Below, one piece after another: positions 34,201 to 41,938 of a stretch of DNA of 64,000 bases (positions are counted from its first letter, which is position 1; every line of letters starts with the position of its first letter). The notes below the pieces were generated by a model. The model was not told where the DNA came from. It saw only the letters and a program-made list of their open reading frames with translations, and ran no database searches. The translations under genes were made by a program, and so were the position numbers. Source of the DNA: Streptomyces humidus (GTDB taxonomy: Bacteria; Actinomycetota; Actinomycetes; Streptomycetales; Streptomycetaceae); the NCBI RefSeq assembly GCF_014649655.1, contig NZ_BMTL01000018.1:1-64000 (forward strand). Direction: 5' to 3'.

Positions 34201-34801
34201 ACTCGCGCGCCCCCTGCCGCGCCCTCCACAACCGGCCGCGCGCCGGGGCACCCGGTTCCACGCCTGGGTGGAGGCCCGCTTCGAGGAACTGACGCTCCCC
34301 CTGCTCGGGCCGGACGAACTGCCCGGAGACGACGCCGAGATCGCCGACGAACGCGACCTGCAGGCGCTCAAGGACGCCTTCGAACGCACTGAGTACGCCC
34401 ACCGCACGCCGTACCGCGTCGAGGCGCCCTTCCAGCTCGCCCTAGCCGGCCGCGTCGTGAGGGGCCGCATCGACGCCGTCTACAAGGAGGGCGACGGGGA
34501 GTCCGCGACCTACGACATCCTCGACTGGAAGACCCATCGCGCCCACACCGCCGACCCCCTCCAGCTCGCGCTCTACCGGCTGGCGTGGGCCGAGCAGCAG
34601 GGCGTGCCCGTGGAATCCGTCACAACGGGGTTCCTGTATGTGCGCACCGGCGACGTCGTACGCCCGCCGGGGCTGCCCGACCGTGCCGCGCTGGAGCGCC
34701 TGTTGACCGGGGAAGAGGCCGCCGGGCGCGACCGCGACGCACGCGCCGGGCAGGCACAGCCCGCTCGAAGGCCAGGCGAGGATGTCGGCGCGGGCCGATA
34801 G
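31208..34801 (+). CDS. adnB: AdnB: UvrD-like helicase with C-terminal RecB-type nuclease
   Basis: A 1197-residue protein from ATG 31208. Walker A is AGAGSGKT (38-45), motif Ia FTNKAAGEL, motif II LLDEYQDTSVAQ, then VGDPCQAIYGWRGAS and LTAHRSKGLEWDVVAVPGL. The C-terminal RecB-like nuclease has VRGRIDAVY and YDILDWKTHRAH (D1106, K1108) and lacks the Fe-S cysteines of AdnA. It forms the heterodimer with AdnA. Residues about 840-930 are a low-complexity acidic insertion with repeated DPFEDAPFEA/YEDAPYEDA units. The stop at 34801 lies 10 bases before the peptidase ATG. A TAGCCT seven bases before the ATG suggests a separate leaderless promoter. Confidence 0.92.
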   Translation: MPARISDPEQLKELLGIPFTPEQTACIIAPPAPQVIVAGAGSGKTTVMAARVVWLVGTGQVAPEQVLGLTFTNKAAGELAERVRKALVRAGVTDPDVIDPDNPPGEPAISTYHAFAGRLLTDHGLRIGLEPTARLLADATRYQLAARVLREAPGPYPSLTRSFADLISDLLALDAELAEHLVRPEDLRRWDAGLLQSLEGARLSNADLRKAPETAAARRELADLVLRYRAAKRERDLLDFGDQIALAAQLAQVPEVGPLLRDEFRVVLLDEYQDTSVAQRILLAGLFGEGTGHPVTAVGDPCQAIYGWRGASVANLDDFPEHFAHADGSTARRQSLSENRRSGGRLLELANGLAEPLRAMHAGVEALSPAPGAERDGMVRCALVTTHAEEMDWIADSVAHLVRTGKEPGEIAVLCRTAGDFAEIQGALVARDIPVEVVGLSGLLHLPEVADLVAVCEVLQDPGANASLVRLLSGPRWRIGPRDLALLGRRARLLVSHARGGGDDDPDRRLAEAVEGVDPSEVISLADALDTFLETPLYADGGTGDDDGLPFSPDARVRFARLATELRDLRRSLADPLMDVLHRVLAVTGLEVELSASPQALAARRRETLANFLDIAASFAAHESEASLLAFLGFLRTAAQYEKGLDNALPGGENTVKVLTAHRSKGLEWDVVAVPGLVDGAFPSGQGREKWTAQAKVLPHELRGDADTLPDVESWDARGMKAFHEAMKDHQHTEELRLGYVTFTRPRSLLLGSGHWWGPTQKKPRGPSGFLQALHDHCAAGHGEIEVWADEPEEGEENPALHRATLDQVWPLPLDDAALARRRAAAETVLAHLENLAAHEDGHPAAPHDSDAYDDPDWPSPPDEDEPPYDEADPFAADPFEDAPFEADPFEDAPSPYEDAPYEDARSEDTPVANPRGEARPSVPHQTTGPDFDAVRPRGNRLTPEEARAVASWDRDLDALAGELLRARRSVTDVPLPTTLTASQVLRLATDPDGLAQELARPLPRPPQPAARRGTRFHAWVEARFEELTLPLLGPDELPGDDAEIADERDLQALKDAFERTEYAHRTPYRVEAPFQLALAGRVVRGRIDAVYKEGDGESATYDILDWKTHRAHTADPLQLALYRLAWAEQQGVPVESVTTGFLYVRTGDVVRPPGLPDRAALERLLTGEEAAGRDRDARAGQAQPARRPGEDVGAGR

Positions 34802-34811
34802 GCTCGTGACC

Positions 34812-36224
34812 ATGAGCCATCCCGTTGACAGTGCCGTCAGCGCCGTCCGTTCGTACATCGAGCAGCACCGCGCCGCCTTCCTCGACGACCTCGTCGAATG
34901 GCTGCGCATCCCGTCGGTGTCGGCCCAGCCCGACCACGCACCCGACGTACGGCGCAGCGCGGACTGGCTCGCCGCCGAGCTGAGGGCGACCGGCTTCCCC
35001 ACGGTCGAGGTGTGGCCGACGCCGGGTGCGCCGGCCGTGTACGCCGAGTGGCCGTCCGGTGATCCGCTGGCCCCCACCGTCCTGGTCTACGGCCATCACG
35101 ACGTACAGCCCGCGGCCCGCGAGGACGGCTGGGACACCGACCCCTTCGAGCCCGTCGTGCGCGACAACCGCCTCTACGCGCGCGGGGCGGCAGACGACAA
35201 GGGCCAGGTCTTCTTCCACACCCTGGGCGTACGCACCCACCTCGCCGCCACCGGCCGCTCGGCTCCGGCCGTCACCCTCAGACTGCTGATCGAGGGCGAG
35301 GAGGAGTCCGGCTCCCCTCACTTCCGCGACCTGGTCGAGCGGCAGGCGGAGCGGCTCACCGCGGACGCCGTGATCGTGTCCGACACCGGCATGTGGTCCG
35401 AGGACACCCCCACCGTGTGCACCGGCATGCGCGGTCTCGCCGAGTGCGAGATCCGGCTCTTCGGCCCCGACCAAGACATCCACTCCGGCTCCTTCGGCGG
35501 CGCCGTGCCCAATCCGGCCACCGCGCTCGCGCGCCTGGTGGCGGCCCTGCACGACGAGCACGCGCGTGTGGCCGTCCCCGGCTTCTACGACGGCATCGTC
35601 GAGCTCACCGACCGTGAGCGCGAACTCTTCGCCGAGCTGCCCTTCGACGAAGAGCGGTGGCTGCGCACCGCCCGGTCGCACGCCGTCCACGGAGAGGCGG
35701 GACACTCCACCCTGGAGCGCGTCTGGGCCCGCCCCACCGCCGAGGTCAACGGCATCGGCGGCGGCTACCAGGGCCCCGGCAGCAAGACGATCGTCCCGTC
35801 CTCGGCGTTCGTGAAGCTGTCCTTCCGGCTCGTCGCCGGCCAGGAACCCGAGCACGTCGAGAAGGCCGTCCGCGCGTGGGCGGCCGAGCAGCTGCCCGCG
35901 GGGATCCGGCACGAGATCACCTTCAGCCCGGCCACCCGCCCGTGTCTGACCCCGTTGGACCACCCGGCGCTGCAGTCCGTGGTCCGCGCCATGGGCCGCG
36001 CTTTCGAAACGCCCGTCCGCTTCACCCGCGAGGGCGGCTCCGGACCGGCCGCCGACCTGCAGGAGGTCCTCGGCGCCCCCGTGCTCTTCCTGGGCATCTC
36101 CGTCCCCTCGGACGGCTGGCACGCGCCGAACGAGAAGGTCGAGGTGGACCTCCTCCTGAAGGGCGTCGAGACCGCCGCCCACCTCTGGGGCGACCTCGCG
36201 GAGAACTGGCGTCGTGCACCCTGA
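34812..36224 (+). CDS. M20 family dipeptidase
   Basis: A 470-residue cytoplasmic metallopeptidase. Metal ligands appear in family order: VYGHHDVQP (His), RGAADDKGQ (bridging Asp), LIEGEEESGS (catalytic and ligand Glu), VSDTGMW (Asp) and the C-terminal DGWHAPNEKV (His). The lid domain includes the usual SGSFGGAVPNP and NGIGGGYQGPGSKTIVP. Family members (CNDP/ArgE-like) hydrolyse di- or short peptides. ATG 34812 matches the family N-terminus (MSHPVDSAVSAVRSYIE). An in-frame ATG at 34782 lies inside adnB and is less likely. It is spaced 10 bp from adnB, so probably co-transcribed. Confidence 0.92.
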   Translation: MSHPVDSAVSAVRSYIEQHRAAFLDDLVEWLRIPSVSAQPDHAPDVRRSADWLAAELRATGFPTVEVWPTPGAPAVYAEWPSGDPLAPTVLVYGHHDVQPAAREDGWDTDPFEPVVRDNRLYARGAADDKGQVFFHTLGVRTHLAATGRSAPAVTLRLLIEGEEESGSPHFRDLVERQAERLTADAVIVSDTGMWSEDTPTVCTGMRGLAECEIRLFGPDQDIHSGSFGGAVPNPATALARLVAALHDEHARVAVPGFYDGIVELTDRERELFAELPFDEERWLRTARSHAVHGEAGHSTLERVWARPTAEVNGIGGGYQGPGSKTIVPSSAFVKLSFRLVAGQEPEHVEKAVRAWAAEQLPAGIRHEITFSPATRPCLTPLDHPALQSVVRAMGRAFETPVRFTREGGSGPAADLQEVLGAPVLFLGISVPSDGWHAPNEKVEVDLLLKGVETAAHLWGDLAENWRRAP

Positions 36225-36373
36225 CGTCCCCGATCGGTCCGGAGGGTCTGCGCGCGGGGCGCACACTGGAGAGACCGCCCCGCACCGCGACACCGCACCG
36301 GTCGTCCCCTGCTGTACGTCCCGCTGAACCGCCCGCCGAAACAACCGTTCCACCGGGGGAGTTGGAAGTACCC

Positions 36374-37315
36374 GTGACCACCTGGACCGACCAGAACGCC
36401 GATCGACCCATCTCGCTCACCGCGCCGAGCGGCGTCGACCGGGCCGCCCACCACCGGCTCGACGAGGCCTGGCTGGCCGCGGCCTGGAGCCACCCGACGA
36501 CGCGGTGCTTCGTCGTCTCCGGCGGCCAGGTCCTCATCGACGAGACGCCCGACGGCCGCACCGAACTCGTCATGACCCCGTCGTTCGAGGCGCCCCTCAC
36601 CGAGGCGCACCGCTACTTCCTCGGGACCGACGACGACGGCGTCAGTTACTTCGCCCTGCAGAAGGACGCGTTGCCCGGCCGTATCGACCAGTCCGCGCGC
36701 CCGGCCGGACTGCGCGAGGCGGGACTGCTCCTGTCACCGCGCGACGTGGGGCTCATGGTGCACGCGGTCGGCCTGGAGAACTGGCAGCGCACCCACCGCT
36801 TCTGCTCCCGCTGCGGCGAGCGCACGGTCATCGCCGCCGCCGGCCACATCCGCCGCTGCCCCGCCTGCGGCGCCGAGCACTACCCGCGCACCGACCCCGC
36901 GGTGATCATGGCGGTGACCGATGACGACGACCGCATTCTTCTCGGCCGCCAGGTCCACTGGCCCGAGGGCCGTTTCTCCACGCTCGCCGGCTTCGTCGAG
37001 CCGGGCGAGTCCATCGAGCAGTCCGTGCGCCGGGAGGTCTTCGAGGAGGCCGGCATCACCGTCGGCCCGGTCGAGTACATCGCCAGCCAGCCCTGGCCCT
37101 TCCCGTCCAGCCTGATGCTCGGCTTCATGGCCCGCGCCACGTCCACCGAGATCGACGTCGACGGTGACGAGATCCACGAGGCCCGCTGGTTCTCCCGCGA
37201 CGAACTCGGCGCCGCCTTCGAGTCAGGAGAGGTGCTGCCCCCCTACGGCATCTCCATCGCGGCCCGCCTGATCGAGCTCTGGTACGGCAAGCCGCTGCCC
37301 ACCCGCAGCGTCTGA
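36374..37315 (+). CDS. nudC: NAD+ diphosphatase / NAD-cap decapping enzyme NudC
   Basis: A 313-residue protein from GTG 36374 (MTTWTDQNADRPISL), with GGAAG six bases upstream. A zinc ribbon (FCSRCGERT, then RRCPACGAEHYPR) precedes the Nudix domain, which has the box GFVEPGESIEQSVRREVFEE followed by AG, and the NudC-specific SQPWPFPSSLMLGF. It hydrolyses NAD(H) to NMN(H) and AMP and removes NAD caps from RNA. It is separated from the M20 gene by 149 bp. No terminator lies between them, so read-through is possible. Confidence 0.95.
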   Translation: MTTWTDQNADRPISLTAPSGVDRAAHHRLDEAWLAAAWSHPTTRCFVVSGGQVLIDETPDGRTELVMTPSFEAPLTEAHRYFLGTDDDGVSYFALQKDALPGRIDQSARPAGLREAGLLLSPRDVGLMVHAVGLENWQRTHRFCSRCGERTVIAAAGHIRRCPACGAEHYPRTDPAVIMAVTDDDDRILLGRQVHWPEGRFSTLAGFVEPGESIEQSVRREVFEEAGITVGPVEYIASQPWPFPSSLMLGFMARATSTEIDVDGDEIHEARWFSRDELGAAFESGEVLPPYGISIAARLIELWYGKPLPTRSV

Positions 37316-37327
37316 CCCGACGCGGAC

Positions 37328-37375
37328 GAAGGGCTGCCCCGGGATTCCGGGCGTCGGATTTCGAGGCCGCCCTTC
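37328..37375 (+). terminator. Possible hairpin after nudC
   Basis: GAAGGGC (37328-37334) pairs with GCCCTTC (37369-37375), enclosing a smaller CCCGG/CCGGG hairpin, within 60 bases of the nudC stop. It is a branched and modest structure. Confidence 0.4.
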
Positions 37376-37524
37376 CTCCTACGGCTGCGCCCGGTCACGC
37401 GCGGGACACGATCCCACGCCGATCTTCGAACCGGGGAGCCGCAGCGATCACCGGAACTGGAGCCGAGCCGGTAGCCGCCGCCGGCGTGCAGGGGCGTCCG
37501 TCTGACGGGTGGTCGAGGAGCGGA

Positions 37525-37860
37525 TCAGTGGCTGCGCGGCGCGTACATGATCACAGCCATCCCCGACAGGCACACCAGAGCACCGATGACGTCCCAGCGA
37601 TCAGGCCGGTAGCTGTCGGCGACCATGCCCCAGGCGATCGACCCGGCCACGAAGATCCCGCCGTACGCGGCGAGGATGCGCCCGAAGTTGTCGTCGGACT
37701 GGAAGGTGGCCACCACCCCGTACACGCCGAGGGCGATGACACCGGCACCGATCCAGAGCCAGCCCCTGTGCTCGCGGATGCCCTGCCAGACCAGCCAGGC
37801 GCCGCCGATCTCGAAGAGGGCGGCGACGACGAACAGGGCGACGGAACGAGCGACAGTCAT
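37525..37860 (-). CDS. YnfA/UPF0060 family small membrane protein
   Basis: A 111-residue protein of four TM helices, the usual YnfA size (about 108). The sequence (LFVVAALFEIGGAWLVWQGI, FGRILAAYGGIFVAGSIAWG, DRWDVIGALVCLSGMAVIMY) carries the family's conserved FEIGGxxLxW and YGGxF...W patterns. The family is related to SMR drug transporters, but its function is uncertain. The start is ATG 37860 with only a weak SD. It converges with nudC. Confidence 0.9.
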   Translation of the reverse strand: MTVARSVALFVVAALFEIGGAWLVWQGIREHRGWLWIGAGVIALGVYGVVATFQSDDNFGRILAAYGGIFVAGSIAWGMVADSYRPDRWDVIGALVCLSGMAVIMYAPRSH

Positions 37861-38196
37861 ACCGGCTGACCCTACCGACCTGCCGGACCGGTGATCTTCA
37901 GCGGATTCTGGGACGCCCGACAGCCGCGTCCCCCTCGCCTGCGGTCTTCGACGCGCATGAGCGGGAGCGACGGTGCCGGCCCCGGCCACCGGTTTCCGCC
38001 GGCCGGCAGGGCGAGGACGACGGCGAGAGCAGGCAGCCGGTCCACAGCCACCCCGGCATCCCCCGACGACGCCCGCAGTGATCAGGACCGGCACCGCACA
38101 GCACGCCGCACAGGCCGGCTCGCCGCCCGCTGTCCCTGCATACAGAGCGGCCCCCTCCGGTGACCTTGACCGGAGGGGGCCGAAGCGCTGGGGGCG
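37861..38196. other. Intergenic region with terminator of the mycoredoxin gene
   Basis: This 336-bp gap lies between the leftward YnfA gene and the leftward mycoredoxin gene. Apart from the hairpin at 38149-38182, no gene, repeat or clear promoter was seen. ORFs here are Arg/Pro-rich shadows. Confidence 0.5.
38149..38182 (-). terminator. Hairpin terminator of the mycoredoxin gene
   Basis: CGGCCCCCTCCG pairs with CGGAGGGGGCCG (12 bp) around a 10-nt loop, beginning 15 bases past the mycoredoxin stop. Confidence 0.8.
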
Positions 38197-38454
38197 TCAG
38201 ACCGCGAGAGCCTGCTTCACCTGGGCAAGGCTCGGGTTCGTCATCACGACCTCGTCGCCACCGGTGGAGGGGACCACCCGAACCGTCGGCACCGTCTGGT
38301 TTCCGCCATTCGCCTTCTCGACGAAGGCTGCGGAATCCGGGTCCTGCTCGATGTTGATCTCGGTGTACGCGATGCCCTCGCGGTCCATCTGCTTCTTCAG
38401 CCGCTGGCAGTAGCCGCACCACGTGGTGCTGTACATCGTCACGGTGCCCAGCAT
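38197..38454 (-). CDS. Mycoredoxin (glutaredoxin-like, CxxC)
   Basis: An 85-residue thioredoxin-fold protein. MYSTTWCGYCQRLKKQMDRE has the C13-G-Y-C16 active site, and NQTVPTVRV carries the cis-Pro. Length and motif match actinobacterial mycoredoxin, which reduces mycothiol mixed disulfides with electrons from mycothiol/Mtr. AAGGAG lies about 10 bases before ATG 38454. It is divergent from uvrD2, and the shared 225-bp promoter region carries a consensus DnaA box. Confidence 0.93.
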   Translation of the reverse strand: MLGTVTMYSTTWCGYCQRLKKQMDREGIAYTEINIEQDPDSAAFVEKANGGNQTVPTVRVVPSTGGDEVVMTNPSLAQVKQALAV

Positions 38455-38626
38455 GTCTCTCGTGCTCCTTAGGCGGGTCGGGGGGACAGGGAGTCGTAGG
38501 GGGAGAACGTACGTGCAAGGGCTGCCATTCCCGCGAGCCGAGGCCGGACGCGGGCCCCGACGTGACGACGGCTACCGCGTCAGGTCGCCGTGACGACGCT
38601 CACCGCATCAGTACGACTGCGAGGGC

Positions 38627-38641
38627 CTGCCTGTGGACAAC
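38627..38641 (-). promoter_or_regulatory. DnaA-box element upstream of uvrD2
   Basis: Read on the minus strand the sequence is GTTGTCCACAGGCAG. It contains TTGTCCACA, the Streptomyces-preferred DnaA box, about 40 bp before the uvrD2 start. The identical 15-mer recurs at 45487-45501. Confidence 0.55.
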
Positions 38642-38679
38642 CGACCCGCCCGTCTCCGGAGACCTGGCAGCATGGCTGT

Positions 38680-40884
38680 GTGACAGCAGCAACGCACTCC
38701 CCTCTCTTCCCGCAGGCACCGGACTCGGCCGACGCGGTGCTCGAAGGGCTCGACCCCGAGCAGCGCGAGGTGGCCACCGCCCTGCGCGGTCCGGTGTGCG
38801 TGCTGGCAGGAGCCGGCACCGGCAAGACCCGGGCGATCACCCACCGCATCGCCTACGGAGTCCGCGCCGGCATTCTGCAGCCCTCCAGCGTGCTCGCCGT
38901 CACCTTCACCAACCGTGCCGCCGGAGAGATGAGGGGCCGGCTGCGCCAGCTCGGCGCCCACGGGGTCCAGGCCCGCACATTCCACTCCGCGGCCCTGCGT
39001 CAGCTCCAGTACTTCTGGCCGAAAGCGATCGGTGGCTCCCTGCCCCGGCTCGTCGACCGCAAGATCCAGCTCGTCGCCGACGCAGCCGTCGCCTGCCGTG
39101 TCCGGCTCGACCGGGGCGAGCTGCGGGACGTCACCGCGGAGATCGAGTGGTCCAAGGTCACCCAGACCGTCCCGGCCGACTACGCCCTGGCCGTCGGCAA
39201 GGCGGGCCGTGAGATCCCCCGCGACCCCGCCGAGATCGCCCAGCTCTACGCCGCCTACGAGGACCTCAAGCGGGCCCGCGCCGTCATCGACTTCGAAGAC
39301 GTCCTGCTGCTGACCGTCGCCGTCCTGCAGGACCGGCACGACATCGCCGAGCAGGTGCGCGCCCAGTACCAGCACTTCGTGGTCGACGAGTACCAGGACG
39401 TCAGCCCTCTTCAGCAGCGCCTGCTCGAACTGTGGCTCGGCGAGCGGGAGGACCTGTGCGTGGTCGGCGACGCCAGCCAGACGATCTACTCCTTCACCGG
39501 CGCCACCCCCGACCACCTTCTCGACTTCCGCACGCGCCATCCCGGCGCCACCGTCGTCAAGCTGGTGCGCGACTACCGCTCCACCCCTCAGGTCGTCCAT
39601 CTCGCCAACGGCCTGCTCGCCCAGGCCCGTGGCCGCGCCGCGGACCACCGCCTGGAGCTGGTCTCCCAGCGCGCGCCCGGTCCCGAGCCCGCCTACGCCG
39701 AGTATCCGGACGAGCCGGCCGAGGCCGAGGGCGCGGCCCGCCGCATCCGCGAGCTCCTCGACGCGGGCGTCCCCGCCGCGGAGATCGCCGTCCTGTTCCG
39801 CACGAACGCGCAGTCGGAGACCTACGAACAGGCGCTGGCCGACCTCGGCGTCCCCTACCAGCTGCGCGGCGCCGAGCGGTTCTTCGACCGGCCCGAGGTG
39901 CGCAAGGCGAGGGTCGCCCTGCGCGGCGCGGCACGCTTCGGCGGCAATGACACGCTTCTGGAAGACGCCGTCGACCTGCCCTCCCAGGTGCGTGCGGTCC
40001 TCTCCGGCGAGGGCTGGACCTCGCAGCCGCCGGCCGGCTCCGGAGCGGTCAGAGAACGCTGGGAGTCGTTGGCCGCGCTGGTCAACCTCGCCCAGGACTT
40101 CGCCGGCGCCCAGCGCGGCGCCACGCTCGCCGACCTGGTCGCCGAGCTCGACGAGCGGGCGAGCGCCCAGCACGCCCCGACCGTCCAGGGCGTCACCCTG
40201 GCCTCCCTGCACTCGGCCAAGGGTCTGGAGTGGGACGTCGTCTTCCTCGTCGGCGTCGCCGAGGGCATGATGCCGATCGCCTACGCCAGGACCGACGAGC
40301 AGATCGAGGAAGAGCGTCGCCTCCTCTACGTCGGGGTCACCCGGGCCCGCGAACGCCTCCAGGTCTCCTGGGCGCTCGCCCGTTCACCCGGCGGCCGCCC
40401 CAACCGGCGTCCCAGCCGATTCCTCGACGGCCTGCGCCCCGGTTCGGGCGCCGCCACCGGTCGCGCCGGTGTCGGAGGCGCCGGTGGCATCGAGCGCGGC
40501 TTCGCCGGCACGACGGCGCACACGCCCGTCGTGCCGCGCCGGACCCAGCGCAGCCCGGCCCGCTGCCGGGTCTGCGGAAGGACCCTGACGGACGCCGGCG
40601 AGATGAAACTGATGCGCTGCGAGGACTGTCCCTCCGACATGGACGAGGGACTCTACGAACGGCTGCGGGACTGGCGGGCGGTCCAGGCGCGGCGGAGCGG
40701 ACAGCCGGCGTACTGCGTCTTCACGGACAAGACGCTGATGGCGATCGCCGAGGGCGTGCCCGAGGAGGAGGGCGAACTCGCCCGGATCCCGGGGGTCGGA
40801 GTGCGCAAGCTCAACCGCTACGGCGCGGACGTTCTGGCCATCTGCGCAGGCCAAGAGGCCACTGAGGGCGACGCGCAGGGCTGA
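38680..40884 (+). CDS. uvrD2: UvrD2-type superfamily 1 helicase with tetracysteine motif and HRDC domain
   Basis: A 734-residue protein from GTG 38680 (MTAATHSPLFPQAPDSADAV). Walker A is AGAGTGKT (43-50). Later motifs are VTFTNRAAGEM, VVDEYQDVSPLQ, GDASQTIYSFTGA, SLHSAKGLEWDVVFLVG and YVGVTRARERL. After the motor come the tetracysteine zinc motif (CRVCGRTLTDAGEMKLMRCE, then DC) and a C-terminal HRDC domain (VFTDKTLMAIAEGVP; RIPGVGVRKLNRYGADVL). This order defines mycobacterial/actinobacterial UvrD2, a 3'-5' helicase that is essential in mycobacteria. Earlier in-frame ATGs lie beyond the promoter element and are not used. Confidence 0.95.
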   Translation: MTAATHSPLFPQAPDSADAVLEGLDPEQREVATALRGPVCVLAGAGTGKTRAITHRIAYGVRAGILQPSSVLAVTFTNRAAGEMRGRLRQLGAHGVQARTFHSAALRQLQYFWPKAIGGSLPRLVDRKIQLVADAAVACRVRLDRGELRDVTAEIEWSKVTQTVPADYALAVGKAGREIPRDPAEIAQLYAAYEDLKRARAVIDFEDVLLLTVAVLQDRHDIAEQVRAQYQHFVVDEYQDVSPLQQRLLELWLGEREDLCVVGDASQTIYSFTGATPDHLLDFRTRHPGATVVKLVRDYRSTPQVVHLANGLLAQARGRAADHRLELVSQRAPGPEPAYAEYPDEPAEAEGAARRIRELLDAGVPAAEIAVLFRTNAQSETYEQALADLGVPYQLRGAERFFDRPEVRKARVALRGAARFGGNDTLLEDAVDLPSQVRAVLSGEGWTSQPPAGSGAVRERWESLAALVNLAQDFAGAQRGATLADLVAELDERASAQHAPTVQGVTLASLHSAKGLEWDVVFLVGVAEGMMPIAYARTDEQIEEERRLLYVGVTRARERLQVSWALARSPGGRPNRRPSRFLDGLRPGSGAATGRAGVGGAGGIERGFAGTTAHTPVVPRRTQRSPARCRVCGRTLTDAGEMKLMRCEDCPSDMDEGLYERLRDWRAVQARRSGQPAYCVFTDKTLMAIAEGVPEEEGELARIPGVGVRKLNRYGADVLAICAGQEATEGDAQG

Positions 40885-40918
40885 GGAACGAGGCGCGAGG
40901 GATCGATCGGAACTCGTC

Positions 40919-40967
40919 GAAAAAATAGTTTGCGCATGCCCCGGCAATCCCCATAGGTTCTTAGGCA
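40919..40967 (+). promoter_or_regulatory. WhiB7-type promoter of wblC (AT-rich box, -35, -10)
   Basis: An AT-rich tract (GAAAAAATAG, ending 40929) directly precedes TTGCGC (-35, 40931-40936). An 18-bp spacer and TAGGTT (-10, 40955-40960) follow. An AT block abutting the -35 of a SigA/HrdB promoter is the known recognition feature of WhiB7, whose AT-hook binds there. This indicates autoregulation. Transcription should start near 40967, giving a leader of about 600 nt before wblC. Confidence 0.85.
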
Positions 40968-41073
40968 CGGGAACGGCGGCCTTCTCCAAGGCCCTGATTC
41001 CGTGCTGTACTTGCATATCCGTCGGGCCGGGCTCACCCCCGGTCCCCCGAGACGCCGAGAGGAGGCGATTCCA

Positions 41074-41391
41074 GTGATCATCATCAACCGCAACTCCACC
41101 GTCAAACTGACCGATCGCTCGATCGTCTCCACGTGCATGCTCGGCGTCTCCACCCTGGGCACCGGTCTGTCCGGCATCAGTGTCGGTCGGCCGGCGTTCT
41201 CCGCCGTCACCTCCGCGGATCTTCCCGTCCGCGAGCGCAATGAGCGACCGACCGAGGCACTGGAAGCAGTAAAGGGACAGGCGCACGCCTATGCCTTTGC
41301 GGCAGCCGGTGCCGGATTCCGGAAGCAGACGACGCAGCACCACCTGATGTGGGCCTTCCGTGGGCCGGAACCCTGGAGCGATCCAGCCTGA
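41074..41391 (+). CDS. Upstream ORF in the wblC leader (105 residues)
   Basis: It starts at GTG 41074 with a strong AGGAGG and ends at TGA 41389-41391, inside the transcribed wblC leader. The product (MIIINRNSTVKLTDRSIVST) has no known domain. Its Ala-rich C-terminal half ends MWAFRGPEPWSDPA. The stop codon lies in a small hairpin (GCCTGATC/GATCAGGC, 41386-41404), 24 bases before the attenuator stem. This fits the translation-coupled attenuation known for whiB7 genes, where slowed ribosomes on a uORF let transcription proceed into the resistance regulator. It could be purely regulatory. Confidence 0.65.
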   Translation: MIIINRNSTVKLTDRSIVSTCMLGVSTLGTGLSGISVGRPAFSAVTSADLPVRERNERPTEALEAVKGQAHAYAFAAAGAGFRKQTTQHHLMWAFRGPEPWSDPA

Positions 41392-41414
41392 TCGACGATC
41401 AGGCCGGCGCCTTC

Positions 41415-41460
41415 AGGGCCGCGGAACCCCACCCGGGATCCGCGGCCCTTCTGTTTGTCC
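41415..41460 (+). terminator. U-tailed attenuator in the wblC leader
   Basis: AGGGCCGCGGA (41415-41425) pairs perfectly with TCCGCGGCCCT (41439-41449) around a 13-nt loop and is followed by TCTGTTTGTCC. It is the only hairpin in the window with a fairly U-rich tail. It lies between the uORF stop and the wblC start, so it must be bypassed for wblC expression. Confidence 0.82.
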
Positions 41461-41569
41461 CGCACACGGGGACGACGGAGCGAAGGGGCCTCGGGACAAG
41501 AAAAGAACCCGGTACCCGCCGACAACCGGTCCCACCGGACCGGAACGACCAGACGAGGACAAACACACC

Positions 41570-41938
41570 GTGCAACTCGAAGCGCACGCCCCGTCCGTAC
41601 CGCCTTCCGAAACGATCCCCCCGCCCGGCCTCACGAAGGACCCCACCTTGACCCCGCTCACGGCGCTCACCGCGCTCGACGACGCCATCGAGAACCTCGG
41701 CGTGCCCGTCCCCTGCCGTTCCTACGACCCGGAGGTCTTCTTCGCGGAGACGCCGGCCGACGTCGAGTACGCCAAGTCCCTGTGCCGCACCTGCCCGCTG
41801 ATCGAGGCATGCCTCGCCGGTGCCAAGGAGCGCCGCGAGCCCTGGGGTGTCTGGGGTGGCGAGCTGTTCGTCCAGGGTGTCGTCGTCGCCCGCAAGCGGC
41901 CGCGTGGCCGCCCGCGCAAGAACCCGGTCACAGCATGA
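41570..41938 (+). CDS. wblC: WblC/WhiB7, WhiB-family antibiotic-resistance regulator
   Basis: A 122-residue protein from GTG 41570 (MQLEAHAPSVPPSETIPPPG). The 4Fe-4S cluster ligands are C49, C72, C75 and C81 (VPCRSYDP; LCRTCPLIEAC). The turn GVWGG (93-97) contacts the primary sigma factor. The C-terminal AT-hook is RKRPRGRPRKNP (RGRP 112-115), unique to the WhiB7 subclass. It activates ribosome-protection and efflux genes and its own promoter when ribosome-targeting antibiotics or amino-acid stress slow translation. Its stop overlaps the next ATG. Confidence 0.97.
   Translation: MQLEAHAPSVPPSETIPPPGLTKDPTLTPLTALTALDDAIENLGVPVPCRSYDPEVFFAETPADVEYAKSLCRTCPLIEACLAGAKERREPWGVWGGELFVQGVVVARKRPRGRPRKNPVTA

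Noticed and set aside
34782..34811. Longer start for the M20 dipeptidase inside adnB
   Set aside because: The extension MSARADRLVT is not family-like and the GAGG is directly adjacent to the codon. ATG 34812 matches the conserved N-terminus.
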